From NCBI GenBank assembly GCA_947502815.1, contig CANNBH010000001.1:1426001-1490000 (forward strand): 64,000 nt of DNA, written 5' to 3'. The notes beneath the pieces are model-generated. The model was not told the origin of the DNA. It ran no database searches and saw nothing but the letters and a program-made list of their open reading frames with translations. Numbering within the stretch: position 1 is the first letter of the stretch; each line of letters begins with the position of its first letter. Below, piece after piece: positions 52,346 through 63,565 of this stretch. The position numbers were made by a program, and so were the translations under genes. The stretch is from an uncultured Erythrobacter sp. Lineage in GTDB: Bacteria; Pseudomonadota; Alphaproteobacteria; Sphingomonadales; Sphingomonadaceae.

Positions 52346-54024
52346 CAAGCTGGCTCTTAGAAACGCTGATCTGGACCGCGGTGCTTATTGCGGGCGTGCT
52401 GGTTTTGCGCCGCCCCGTGGCGCGGTGGTTTGGTCCGCAATTCGCCTATGCCCTGTGGGCTATCCCGGCTATCCGATTGTTCCTCCCGCCAATTGAACTG
52501 CCCGCTTGGATGCGTCCGGCTGATATGGCCGAAGAGGCCGAACAGGCCGCCGCGCTTGCTGCAAACGGCAAAACTGAATTCCTAATCCTCAATCCTGCCA
52601 ATCCAGTTGCGACAACAGATGGACCTGTGGGTGTTGAGGCGGCGGCGCATGATGCGTCATCACCGATTACCCCTGCGCTGAACGTTGATCTGGAGACCCT
52701 ATTCCAGATCGGCATCCAATTCGGCATTGCGGTTTGGCTGATCGGCGCCGCCATCTTCCTTTACCTGCGCTTTGCCGATTACTTCCGGCTGCGCAGCGAC
52801 CTTTTGACCGATGCGATCCAAGTGGGACGCGAAGGGCCAATTCGCCTGATCGAAACGCCCGGAACAGATGCGCCGTTGGCCTTTGGTGTAATCGACAAAG
52901 TCATTGCGCTGCCCATCGGATTTCTGGCTCAGCCAGACCGCACAGCGCGCGATCTCGCTCTGGCGCATGAAATGGCGCACCACAGGGGCAACGATCTGCT
53001 GATCAATGTCGCGGTGCAGCCTTTGTTTGCGCTGCATTGGTTCAACCCTCTTGGCCGCTATGGCTGGCTGGCCCTGCGCCGGGATCAAGAGGCCGCGTGC
53101 GATGCTCGGGTTCTGGCAAAGCAACCCACCGCTCAGCGTGCCGCCTACGCCGATCTTATCGTCAGCACTGCTGCCGGACCCCAAGCCGCGCCGCATTGCG
53201 CAATCGCCGCCCCTATGGCGTGCCCGGTCTTGGGCGAAAAATCGATAATCCACCGTTTAAGGAGCCTTAACATGACCGATACATCTCAAAAACGCCGTTT
53301 CACCGGCCGCCTTATGCTCGGCGCGGCGGTGCTGGCTCTGCCGCTCACCGCTTCGATCAGCTATGCGGCAAGCGAACTGCCATCGGCTCCCACTCCGCCG
53401 GTCGCCCCCAATGCACCGGGTGTTGCAATCGCACCTCCGGCGCCTCCCGCTCCCCCTGCCGCTCCTTTGGCTCCTGAATTGGCCCCATTGGCGGCGGGCA
53501 CCATCACAATCATCGATCCGGATACGGGAGAAGAACGCGAAGTTACTCGCGAACAAACGGTCATTGTGATCAGCGATGAAAGCGAAGACACAGAGAGCCG
53601 CGAACGCCGCGTTGAAACCATCCGCATGTCAATCGAAGACGGCGAACTGACCGAAGAGCAGATGGAAGAGATCATGATCGACGTCCGTGAAGGGTTGGAA
53701 GAGGCAAATGAAGCTCTTCGCGATGTCCCTGCCATGATCGAAGAAGCTATGGCAGCCTCTGCCGAGGGGCAAGGGCGCACAATCGTCCGCATGTCCTGCG
53801 ATAACTCCAGCGGCGAAGTCGCGACCACGACAGAAAACGCTGATGGCACACGCACCGTTATGCTGTGTCAGGCGCGCGTTATGGCGCATGCGCGTGAAGG
53901 CCTTCAGCAAGCGCGCGATCAGATCGCGACCAACGCAGAGATTTCAGAGCGTATGCGCGAACGGCTTGTTCGCCAGCTTGATGAACAAATTCGCGAATGG
54001 GATCAGGCAACGACCGAATCGTAA
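52342..54024 (+). CDS. M56 family (BlaR1/MecR1-like) metalloprotease with Pro/Ala-rich linker and charged C-terminal domain
   Basis: DLALAHEMAHHRGNDLLINVAVQPLFALHWFNPLGRYGWLALRRDQEAACDARVL; C-terminus does not look penicillin-binding. Confidence 0.9.
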   Translation: MTSWLLETLIWTAVLIAGVLVLRRPVARWFGPQFAYALWAIPAIRLFLPPIELPAWMRPADMAEEAEQAAALAANGKTEFLILNPANPVATTDGPVGVEAAAHDASSPITPALNVDLETLFQIGIQFGIAVWLIGAAIFLYLRFADYFRLRSDLLTDAIQVGREGPIRLIETPGTDAPLAFGVIDKVIALPIGFLAQPDRTARDLALAHEMAHHRGNDLLINVAVQPLFALHWFNPLGRYGWLALRRDQEAACDARVLAKQPTAQRAAYADLIVSTAAGPQAAPHCAIAAPMACPVLGEKSIIHRLRSLNMTDTSQKRRFTGRLMLGAAVLALPLTASISYAASELPSAPTPPVAPNAPGVAIAPPAPPAPPAAPLAPELAPLAAGTITIIDPDTGEEREVTREQTVIVISDESEDTESRERRVETIRMSIEDGELTEEQMEEIMIDVREGLEEANEALRDVPAMIEEAMAASAEGQGRTIVRMSCDNSSGEVATTTENADGTRTVMLCQARVMAHAREGLQQARDQIATNAEISERMRERLVRQLDEQIREWDQATTES

Positions 54025-54051
54025 AGATAATCAAACCACAGTTTTGGCGCG

Positions 54052-54090
54052 AAAAGGCCGGTGCAGAAGAAACTCTGCGCCGGCCTTTTT
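54052..54090 (+). terminator. Rho-independent terminator
   Basis: aaaaggccggtgcaga agaaac tctgcgccggccttttt hairpin plus T run. Confidence 0.85.
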
Positions 54091-54116
54091 CGTTTGGCCA
54101 GGCTCTCCGCCGCGGA

Positions 54117-54656
54117 TTATTCGGTGGCGGTTAGAGTCTCACGATCTTCGCGCGGGCGGGCAGGGTAGGAACAGCCGCGCTGCTGACCCAGACCTTTTAA
54201 GAAACCGCGGCGAACCATGCCCGATGTGATCGCCATATTCACTTCATTCCGGCGGGCATTGGCGCCCGAAACTTCGCGGACAATTCCGCGAAATGGGATG
54301 AATGAACCCACGACGCTTTGCGCAATGCGGCCCCTGCTGATGCGGCGTTCTTCGGTGTCGGCAATGTCGAAATCTGCACCCAACGCCCGGTCGAGCAAGG
54401 CGATTTCAGCGACTATAGCGTTGCAGGTGGTGAGGCCATCCGACGCATAGGGATCGCGAGCAGCGACCACCAAAACCTCCGGAATGTCATCACTGTCGAT
54501 GTTAAAATCGTCCAGAGGCGTCCGCGCGACATCTTCCACATCGGGTTCGTCAGAGATCACCTGAGCCGCAGCTCCGGTGGAGGCGAGACACGCGATTGCG
54601 AGGCCAGCGACGAGAGCTTTAGCGGAAGTCAAAATATGTGTCGCACGATGCGTCAT
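54117..54656 (-). CDS. Hypothetical secreted protein
   Basis: Signal-peptide-like N-terminus; 179 aa ORF. Confidence 0.55.
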   Translation of the reverse strand: MTHRATHILTSAKALVAGLAIACLASTGAAAQVISDEPDVEDVARTPLDDFNIDSDDIPEVLVVAARDPYASDGLTTCNAIVAEIALLDRALGADFDIADTEERRISRGRIAQSVVGSFIPFRGIVREVSGANARRNEVNMAITSGMVRRGFLKGLGQQRGCSYPARPREDRETLTATE

Positions 54657-55494
54657 CGGCGCTTTCCAATCCTCTGCGCAGAGCTTGCATGCGCTGCTGG
54701 CTGGTTCCGTGGGTGAAGTTTTCGGGATTGATGCGTTGTCCGGCGTTTCGCATCAATGTGTCATCGCCAATTGCGCTGGCCGCGCGCAACCCTTCTTCCA
54801 TGTCGCCGCGCTCAATCCGCGATCGGTTTTTGCCCGCCCATACCCCGGCATAGCAATCCGCCTGCAGTTCCATGCGGACCTGCAATTCGTTGGACCTGCG
54901 CGGGTTTTGCTGTTGCAGGCTGCGCACCTGGCTTGCGAGGCCGGTCATATTCTGGATGTGATGGCCGTATTCATGCGCAATCACATACAATCGCGCGAAG
55001 TCACCACCTGTGCCGGACATCCGCGCCAGTTGTTCGTAAAATCCAGTGTCGATGTAAATGCCCAAATCCGCTGGGCAATAGAACGGACCAGAGGCGGAAC
55101 TGGCGCTGCCGCAGCCATCCGTGCTGACTTGCCCAGATCGGAATAGGTCCAAGGTTGGCTGCTCAAAAGCGATGCCTGCTCGGGCAAATTCGGGCTCCCA
55201 AGTCTCATTAAGGCTGGTGAGCGCTTCGCAAGCTTCCTGCGCATAGGGGCCCATGGTGCAGACCTCTTGTTCGGACATATCCCCGCCAGCGCTTTGCGGC
55301 GCGCCTTGCGTTTCGTCGATCCCGCCAAGAACAGCGATGGTCTGCGCCGGATCGACGCCAAAGGCGACCGCAGCGATCAGAGCAATCACCAATGTGCCGC
55401 ACCCGGCACCGCCAGCTTTGCGCATACCGCGCCCGCCGCCGCCATTGCTGGAGCGGACTTTAATCTTGGAGGTATCAAATGGATTGAGCCGCAT
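54619..55494 (-). CDS. Neutral zinc metallopeptidase, YpfJ family
   Basis: MRLNPFDTSKIKVRSSNGGGG; YVIAHEYGHHIQNMTG; LQADCYAGVWA. Confidence 0.93.
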   Translation of the reverse strand: MRLNPFDTSKIKVRSSNGGGGRGMRKAGGAGCGTLVIALIAAVAFGVDPAQTIAVLGGIDETQGAPQSAGGDMSEQEVCTMGPYAQEACEALTSLNETWEPEFARAGIAFEQPTLDLFRSGQVSTDGCGSASSASGPFYCPADLGIYIDTGFYEQLARMSGTGGDFARLYVIAHEYGHHIQNMTGLASQVRSLQQQNPRRSNELQVRMELQADCYAGVWAGKNRSRIERGDMEEGLRAASAIGDDTLMRNAGQRINPENFTHGTSQQRMQALRRGLESADDASCDTYFDFR

Positions 55495-55657
55495 GCGTTT
55501 TCCCCTCAGCGCCCGAATGTTCTAATTCTGCGATAACTTACCCGTTAGGCGGTTGCTGCGCAATTCACTGGACAGTGCAGTTCAGCGTTGCAAAGTGTAA
55601 CGCGATGCCAAAGCGGGCGGCCAACAGTGCCCTTGCCGAGCCGAATTGAACCAATAG

Positions 55658-56458
55658 GTGCAGGAGTTGGAAGAAATGCTCAAGAGCGAAGGCCGCACAG
55701 AGCAATTGCTCGCTGGAAAACGGGCCTTGATCACCGGCTCAACCTCCGGAATCGGATTGGCAACGGCGCGCGCGCTTTATGCAGAGGGCGCCGAGGTTAT
55801 TCTGAACGGATTTGGCGATCCCGATGAAATCGCTGCGCTGACCAAAGAAATGGACGCCGTGCATAGCAGCACCAACTTGCTTGATCCCGCCGCGATTGAG
55901 GGGATGATGGGCGAAATTGGCCCGGTCGATATCCTTATCAACAACGCCGGGATGCAATATGTATCGCCGGTCGAGGATTTCCCGACCGACAAATGGGACG
56001 CGATCCTTGCTCTTAATCTGACTGCGGCGTTCCACACGTCGCGTCTGGCCGTGCCCGCGATGAAAGAGGCAGGGTGGGGCCGCATCATCAACACCGCATC
56101 CGCGCACTCGCTCACCGCATCGCCGTTCAAAAGCGCCTATAACGCCAGCAAGCACGGCATCGTAGGCTTTACAAAGACGATCGCGCTTGAGCTGGCGCAG
56201 ACCGGCGTGACCGCCAATTGCATCAGTCCGGGATATGTTTGGACGTCTTTGATCGAGGGGCAAATTCCCGACACAATGGCCGCGCGCGGATTGTCTCGCG
56301 AAGAGGTCATCAACGATGTCTTGCTGGCAAAACAGCCGACCAAGAAATTTGTTCAACCCGAAGAGATTGGAGCGCTTGCTGTGTTCCTTTGCCGCGAAGA
56401 GGCAGGCAATGTCACCGGCGCCAATTGGAGCATTGATGGGGGCTGGACCGCGGAATGA
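55658..56458 (+). CDS. SDR oxidoreductase, 3-hydroxybutyrate dehydrogenase-like
   Basis: LITGSTSGIGLATARALYAEGAEVILNGFGD; NNAGMQYVSPVEDFP; YNASKHGIVGFTK; CISPGYVWTSLIEGQI. Confidence 0.87.
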   Translation: MQELEEMLKSEGRTEQLLAGKRALITGSTSGIGLATARALYAEGAEVILNGFGDPDEIAALTKEMDAVHSSTNLLDPAAIEGMMGEIGPVDILINNAGMQYVSPVEDFPTDKWDAILALNLTAAFHTSRLAVPAMKEAGWGRIINTASAHSLTASPFKSAYNASKHGIVGFTKTIALELAQTGVTANCISPGYVWTSLIEGQIPDTMAARGLSREEVINDVLLAKQPTKKFVQPEEIGALAVFLCREEAGNVTGANWSIDGGWTAE

Positions 56459-57927
56459 AGCCGGTGGGTCGCTGTCTTACTCTTGCGCTGACCTGCCTCG
56501 CGCTCAGCGCCTGCGCAAAGGTTCCGCTTGCGACCGTGCCAGCGGCGGAGCGGGAGATCATCGCGGGCAATTTGATGCGCGATATTGCGGTCTTGTCGAG
56601 CGACGAATTCGGCGGGCGCGAACCCGGCACATTGGGCGAAGACCGCACGGTCACGTTTCTGATTGATGAAATGCAGGCCGCTGGATTGACCTCTGGCACC
56701 AACGATCCGGGAAGCGCATGGCGCGCGCCTGTCGATTTGGTCAGCAGCGCGCCCAGCGACCATGCAATTGCATATTCGCTAGGCGATGAACGGATTGCGG
56801 TGGACCCGGCATCGGGCGCGGCCTTTACCTCGGCCAACAGGCTGCTGGTCGACAACGCGCAGATGATCTTTGTCGGGTTTGAAGCGGACAGCATCGAACC
56901 TGAAAGCATTGCGGGCAAAGTTGTCGTGATGCTGGGAGAATCCGGGGCAAGTCCGGGCAGGCGCAACCGATTGTTTCAGGCTGGTCCTGCGGCGATTATC
57001 ACAGTGGTGGAGGATGACGCCGCCATCGCGGATTTAAGCGTGAGCTTTGGCCGCGAACAGATGATCCTCGCCAGCGAGGAGGAGAAACGCCTCACCGCCT
57101 TTGTAACGCATGAATCGATGCGGCAGGCCAATGGGGCATCGCATTGGGACGCTTTGGTGGAAGAGGCAGGCAGCGGCGCGTTTTCACCGGGGCCGTTGGA
57201 GGCCACCGTTTCGATCGATGCAATGTCGACACGCCGCGAATTTTCCAGCTCCAATGTTGTGGGCCTGATGCGCGGCTCTGTGCCGGGTTCGGGGGCGGTG
57301 CTGCTGCTAGCGCATTGGGATCATCTGGGTGAATGCGGAAGCGACGGCGCGCGCGATCTGATCTGCAATGGCGCGGTCGACAACGCCAGCGGAATTGCCG
57401 TGATGCTGGAGCTGACACGGCGATTGTCCGCCGCCGGCCCGCATGACCGCGATATTTATATCTTGGCGACCAGCGCCGAAGAGGCCGGGCTGCTCGGCGC
57501 AAAGGCATTCGTCAGCGCGCCTCCAATCCCGCTGGACACCATTGTCGCAGCGTTCAATTTCGACACCGCTGCCGTTGCGCCAGCCGGCAGCGCGGTGGGC
57601 TTTGTCGGGGAAGGGCGCACACCGCTTGATCCCATTATCCTGGATGTGATGGATAAGGGCGCGCGCGAATTGGGAAATCGCGATTTCGCCGAGCAATTTG
57701 TCCGTAGACAGGATGGCTGGGCCTTGCTCGAAGAAGGCGTTCCGGCGGTGTTTTTGTCCACTGCCTTCAGTTCACAGATCGTGCTGGGCCCTTATCTTTC
57801 GGACGACTATCATCAGCCCTCTGATGAAATCGCCAATATCGAATTGGGCGGGGCGATTGATGATCTGCTGCTCCATCAAGAATTGGTGAGGCGCTTTGCC
57901 AGCACCACCGAATATCCGCGCGAATAG
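56455..57927 (+). CDS. M28 family zinc aminopeptidase-like lipoprotein
   Basis: Lipobox-like LALSACAK; LLAHWDHLGE...NGAVDNASGIAVMLEL; ILATSAEEAGLLGAKAFV. Confidence 0.88.
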   Translation: MKPVGRCLTLALTCLALSACAKVPLATVPAAEREIIAGNLMRDIAVLSSDEFGGREPGTLGEDRTVTFLIDEMQAAGLTSGTNDPGSAWRAPVDLVSSAPSDHAIAYSLGDERIAVDPASGAAFTSANRLLVDNAQMIFVGFEADSIEPESIAGKVVVMLGESGASPGRRNRLFQAGPAAIITVVEDDAAIADLSVSFGREQMILASEEEKRLTAFVTHESMRQANGASHWDALVEEAGSGAFSPGPLEATVSIDAMSTRREFSSSNVVGLMRGSVPGSGAVLLLAHWDHLGECGSDGARDLICNGAVDNASGIAVMLELTRRLSAAGPHDRDIYILATSAEEAGLLGAKAFVSAPPIPLDTIVAAFNFDTAAVAPAGSAVGFVGEGRTPLDPIILDVMDKGARELGNRDFAEQFVRRQDGWALLEEGVPAVFLSTAFSSQIVLGPYLSDDYHQPSDEIANIELGGAIDDLLLHQELVRRFASTTEYPRE

Positions 57928-58039
57928 TCACACTTTTGCCAATAGACCGTCGATAGCTTCGTTTCTTGCTCTAGCGCCGCGCGCAATCCCGTCCTACAGG
58001 GACGTGCACGATTCGAGCCGCATATAAGTGGCCGATTAA

Positions 58040-59524
<1,485 letters not shown>

Positions 59525-59587
59525 ACATCTGGTGCGATTTACACGGGGCTTCGGCCTTGGCCCTCTTTTTCTAATCAAAGGCGCATC

Positions 59588-60769
59588 ATGACCCCATCGG
59601 CCCGCGTTCAAGCCGCCATCGAATTGCTCGATTCCATTCTGGAGGCGGCAATGGCGAAGGGTGCGCCAGCGGACCGTTTGATTTCGGAATATTTTCGCGC
59701 GCGCCGATACGCCGGGTCAAAGGATCGCCGGGCTGTGCGCGAATTGGTTTACCGCGCCATCCGGCTATGCGGTCCGCGCCCAGCAAGCGGGCGTGCCGCG
59801 ATGCTGGCGGTGGCGCAGCACGATAAAGAAATTGCGCCGCTGTTTGACGGTTCCACCCATGGTCCCCCGGCAATTGGCCCGGACGAAAAGCCCGCCAAAA
59901 CTGGTATTGCGGTAAGCTGGCTTGCGGCAAAGCTTGCGGCATCTGGGATTGAACCAGAGGTTGCGCGGTCTTTGTTGGACAGGGCACCGCTGGATATTCG
60001 GGTCAACACGCTCAAAGCGGATCGTGCGACAATCGAATTGCCCGAAGAGGGCGAGCAGCTCTCTGCTCCCAACGCAATCCGGTTTCCATCGGGCACGAAC
60101 ATCGACCAATGGCCAGCCTTTCGTGAAGGCAATATCGAGATTCAGGATCTTGGCAGCCAGTGGGTTTGCGAAGCTGTGGGCGCGAAATCTGGCGAAGTGA
60201 TCATTGATTTGTGCGCTGGGGCCGGGGGCAAAACTCTCGCTTTGGCCAGCAGCACGGGCAATGCGGCAAGCCTGATCGCAGCAGACACGGACAAACGGCG
60301 GCTAGGCAATCTTGCTCCGCGTGCGGCCCGCGCCGGGGCGAGCGTTGAGCACACGGTTTTGCTTGATCCGGGCAAGGAAGTGGAAGCGCTTTCGCCGTGG
60401 CTGGGTAAGGCCGACCGCGTGTTGGTCGATGCACCGTGTTCAGGCAGCGGCACATGGCGGCGCAATCCCGAAGGGCGCTGGCGGCTCGACAAAAACGAAT
60501 TAGAGCGGCTGACGCAGCTGCAAGATCATGTCCTGAATATCGGCGCGCAATTGGTGCGACCGGGCGGGACTTTGGTCTTCGTCACATGTTCAGTCTTTGA
60601 TGAAGAAGGGGCACACCGCGTCAACGCCTTTCTCGACCGTCATCCCGGATGGCAGGCCCAGCCAGCCGAAATTCCCGTGGGCCAGCCCCGGGGCAAGGGC
60701 ACGCGTCTGACTCCGCTGCATGACGGAGCGGATGGATTTTTTGTCGCTATCCTCCAATCTAGCTGTTAG
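59588..60769 (+). CDS. RsmB/NOP family rRNA cytosine methyltransferase
   Basis: QDLGSQWVCEAVGAKSGEVIIDLCAGAGGKTLAL; DRVLVDAPCSGSGTWRRNPEGRW; LVFVTCSVFDEE. Confidence 0.9.
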   Translation: MTPSARVQAAIELLDSILEAAMAKGAPADRLISEYFRARRYAGSKDRRAVRELVYRAIRLCGPRPASGRAAMLAVAQHDKEIAPLFDGSTHGPPAIGPDEKPAKTGIAVSWLAAKLAASGIEPEVARSLLDRAPLDIRVNTLKADRATIELPEEGEQLSAPNAIRFPSGTNIDQWPAFREGNIEIQDLGSQWVCEAVGAKSGEVIIDLCAGAGGKTLALASSTGNAASLIAADTDKRRLGNLAPRAARAGASVEHTVLLDPGKEVEALSPWLGKADRVLVDAPCSGSGTWRRNPEGRWRLDKNELERLTQLQDHVLNIGAQLVRPGGTLVFVTCSVFDEEGAHRVNAFLDRHPGWQAQPAEIPVGQPRGKGTRLTPLHDGADGFFVAILQSSC

Positions 60770-60828
60770 CCAAGGGGCCTATGGCGGAGCCCCAAACTTC
60801 CCGGCTTGCTGATTTCAAGGAACTTTTC

Positions 60829-61323
60829 ATGCGTTTTGCGCCCGTTGCCGCTGCTTTGTCGTTGCTTTTGGCGACCTCTGCCAGTGTGATCAGCGCGGAT
60901 CCCGGCCAGGCCGCACCGCGCGCAGCGATGCTGATCGCGCAAGGGCAGGCCGCGTTGGAAGCGGGCGATGTTCAGACCGCGATTGATTCCTTCGAAGCCG
61001 CTTTGGTGGTTGATCCGGGCTACACCCCAATTTTCCTCAACCTTGCAGAAGCCGCTCGGCGAGACGGATTGCAAGGCAAAGCGATCCGTTATTACCGCGA
61101 AGCGTTGGAGCGCGATCCCGGCAATTTTGCCGCCCTCTCGGGTGAAGGGGAGGCCTTGGTCGAAAAGGGCGCGTTGGAAAAGGCGCAGCGCAATCTGGCC
61201 CGGCTTGAAAGCCTTTGCGGGGAAACCTGCCCGGAAACGCTTTCGCTTCAGGCGAGCATAACCGCTGGCCCGCCAGAACGGCTTGCCGCCGAAGCGAGCG
61301 AAGACGAAACGGCAACCAACTGA
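60829..61323 (+). CDS. TPR-repeat secreted protein
   Basis: ALEAGDVQTAIDSFEAALVVDPGYTPIFLNLAEAARRDGLQGKAIRYYREALERDPGN. Confidence 0.8.
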   Translation: MRFAPVAAALSLLLATSASVISADPGQAAPRAAMLIAQGQAALEAGDVQTAIDSFEAALVVDPGYTPIFLNLAEAARRDGLQGKAIRYYREALERDPGNFAALSGEGEALVEKGALEKAQRNLARLESLCGETCPETLSLQASITAGPPERLAAEASEDETATN

Positions 61324-61354
61324 CACCGCTCATAATTGCAAGACGGAGTGCACC

Positions 61355-62026
61355 ATGCTGACGCTGCATCATCTGGAATATTCGCAAAGTTTCCGCATTC
61401 TCTGGCTGCTTGAGGCGCTCGATGCGCCCTATGAGCTGAAATGCTACAACCGTGACCCTGATAGCAACCTAGCACCGGATGACTACAAAGCGCTTTCCCC
61501 GCTAGGAACGGCTCCGGTGATCACCGATGGCGACGTTGTGCTCGCCGAAAGCAACGCGATCATCGACTATATTATGGACGCACATCCAGACAGCGCGCTC
61601 AATCCAAAACCGGGCAGCCCGGACCGCGCACGGCATTTGTTTTGGTACCATGCCAGTCCGGGATCGCTGATGTCGATCCAAAGCGTCGCGATGGTGCTTG
61701 GCTTGTTGGAAACGCGCTCTCCTTGGCCGATCAGTTCGTTGTTGAAGGCGGTGTTTGGGCAGGTGCGCAAGCTCTTCGTCAATCCGCGGACCGAAGCGCT
61801 GTACGATTTGATGGACAAAGACCTGAGTGAGAAGCCGTTCTTTGGTGGTGATGCGCTCACCACAGCTGACATCACCTTGATCTATGCGATGGTCGCGGCC
61901 CGCACCAAAGGCGTGTTTGAAGGGTATCCGAACATCTTGGCTTGGTTTGGCCGGATTGAGGTGCTGGTTTCCTTTAAGGTGGCGCAGGCCAAGGATGACC
62001 GTCCGCACATTGATTTCCAGTTTTAA
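61355..62026 (+). CDS. Glutathione S-transferase
   Basis: MLTLHHLEYSQSFRILWLLEALDAPYELKCYNRD...SPLGTAPVITDGDVVLAESNAIIDYI. Confidence 0.9.
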   Translation: MLTLHHLEYSQSFRILWLLEALDAPYELKCYNRDPDSNLAPDDYKALSPLGTAPVITDGDVVLAESNAIIDYIMDAHPDSALNPKPGSPDRARHLFWYHASPGSLMSIQSVAMVLGLLETRSPWPISSLLKAVFGQVRKLFVNPRTEALYDLMDKDLSEKPFFGGDALTTADITLIYAMVAARTKGVFEGYPNILAWFGRIEVLVSFKVAQAKDDRPHIDFQF

Positions 62027-62035
62027 GAAACGGGA

Positions 62036-62509
62036 TTAGATGAGCGGCGCAAATTCCGCGACGATCGCGGCGTAGACATCGCGTTTGAAAGGCACGATCA
62101 GCTCGGTCAATTGGCCGGTATCGACCCATTGAAACGAGTCAAATTCTGGCGGATTGTGCGCGTTCAGATTGACGTCGGCATCGCTGCCAAGAAAACGGCC
62201 CAAATACCAATATTGCTCTTGGCCGCGATATTTGCCCTTCCAAACGCGGCCCAGCAGGTCAGGCGGAAGGTCATAACGGATGGGTTTGGATGCGGCTGCG
62301 ATCACTTCGACCAGATTGGGGCCGATACCGGTCTCTTCCTCCAATTCGCGTAAGGCCGCGACCTGTGCATCTTCGCCCGGGTCAATTCCGCCCTGCGGCA
62401 TTTGCCAGCTGCCGCGCGCGCGCTTTTCCATCCGCTGACCGACGAAGACTTTGCCGTCTGCATTGACGAGCATGAACCCGGCGCAGGGCCGGTAAGGCAG
62501 GTCGTTCAT
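62036..62509 (-). CDS. rppH: RNA pyrophosphohydrolase (Nudix)
   Basis: YRPCAGFMLVNADGKVFVGQRM; GGIDPGEDAQVAALRELEEETGI; YDLPPDL. Confidence 0.92.
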   Translation of the reverse strand: MNDLPYRPCAGFMLVNADGKVFVGQRMEKRARGSWQMPQGGIDPGEDAQVAALRELEEETGIGPNLVEVIAAASKPIRYDLPPDLLGRVWKGKYRGQEQYWYLGRFLGSDADVNLNAHNPPEFDSFQWVDTGQLTELIVPFKRDVYAAIVAEFAPLI

Positions 62510-63468
62510 GCGCCGCTGGCCTCTGACGTCGCAAGGGTGAATTTCATCGCAGCGATCATCCGTTCCAGATCGGCCTGTGTGCTGGGCACGGCCCCACGCA
62601 AATTTGTGAAGCTGTGCGTTACGCCGCGCATTTCAAGGAAGGTAAAACTGACGCCGGCATCTGTCAGCGCCTTAGCATAGTCGCGCCCGGAATCGCGGAT
62701 GGGGTCAAGGCTTGCGGTGACCAACACGGTTGGCGGCGCGGCCGCATGATCGCCAAGAATGGGAAAGCCGCGCGGATCGCTGCGGTCGGCAGCGTATGCT
62801 ACGTCAAAGAATTCAATTGCGGGTTTGGTCAGCACAAATCCGTCGGAAAATTGGTCGAGGCTGGCTGAACCCATCGCATCGCTCGCCAATGGGAAAATCG
62901 GAACTTGCAAGACCACGGGCGCGTCTGCCGCATTGCTTGCGAGCAATTGCCCCACGGCCAATGTCGCCGTGCCGCCCGCGCTGTCTCCAATGGTGATGAT
63001 GCCGGTGCAGCCGCGCCCCAATGCGCCGGGGGATGACGCGATCCAGCGGGTTGCTGCTTCGCAATCGTCAATCGCTGCGGGGAAGGGGTGTTCGGGTGCG
63101 CGGCGATAATCCACCGCAACCACTGGCAGGTCCATCAAAGCGGCGATTTCCGTGCACAACGCATGGTGCGTTTCCAAATCACCAATAACAAAGCCGCCGC
63201 CATGGTAGAATGTGATCACCGGACCGGGATCGCGATCTTCGCGTGTATCATAAAGGCGCAGCGGAATGTCCCCGCCCGGGCCAGGGCATGTAAGGTCGCG
63301 CATGACAGGTAAATCGCGGGCGGGACGATCCGCCATACCGTGCAGCGCCACATACGACGCGCGCGCTTCCTCCAACGTCATATCCGCAATGCTGGGCCCC
63401 GCCATAGCGGCCAAGCCATCCAGAAAGGCTTTCATATCAGGGCGGACAAATGGGGTTTGGTCGGTCAT
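62506..63468 (-). CDS. Alpha/beta hydrolase, HSL-type esterase/lipase
   Basis: ITFYHGGGFVIGDLETHHALC; VVAVDYRRAPEHPFPAAIDD; IGDSAGGTATLAV. Confidence 0.92.
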   Translation of the reverse strand: MTDQTPFVRPDMKAFLDGLAAMAGPSIADMTLEEARASYVALHGMADRPARDLPVMRDLTCPGPGGDIPLRLYDTREDRDPGPVITFYHGGGFVIGDLETHHALCTEIAALMDLPVVAVDYRRAPEHPFPAAIDDCEAATRWIASSPGALGRGCTGIITIGDSAGGTATLAVGQLLASNAADAPVVLQVPIFPLASDAMGSASLDQFSDGFVLTKPAIEFFDVAYAADRSDPRGFPILGDHAAAPPTVLVTASLDPIRDSGRDYAKALTDAGVSFTFLEMRGVTHSFTNLRGAVPSTQADLERMIAAMKFTLATSEASGA

Positions 63469-63565
63469 GAATGCGGTCTCTCTCAGTGACTTTTGCGAAT
63501 GCGATAGAGCCATCACTCCGTCTTTTCCACTCGCAATGAGGAGGCGCGCGGATTAGGCAAGCGGT

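Noticed and set aside
53380-53500. Pro/Ala-rich repetitive stretch
   Set aside because: Low-complexity linker within the M56 protein, not a DNA repeat element
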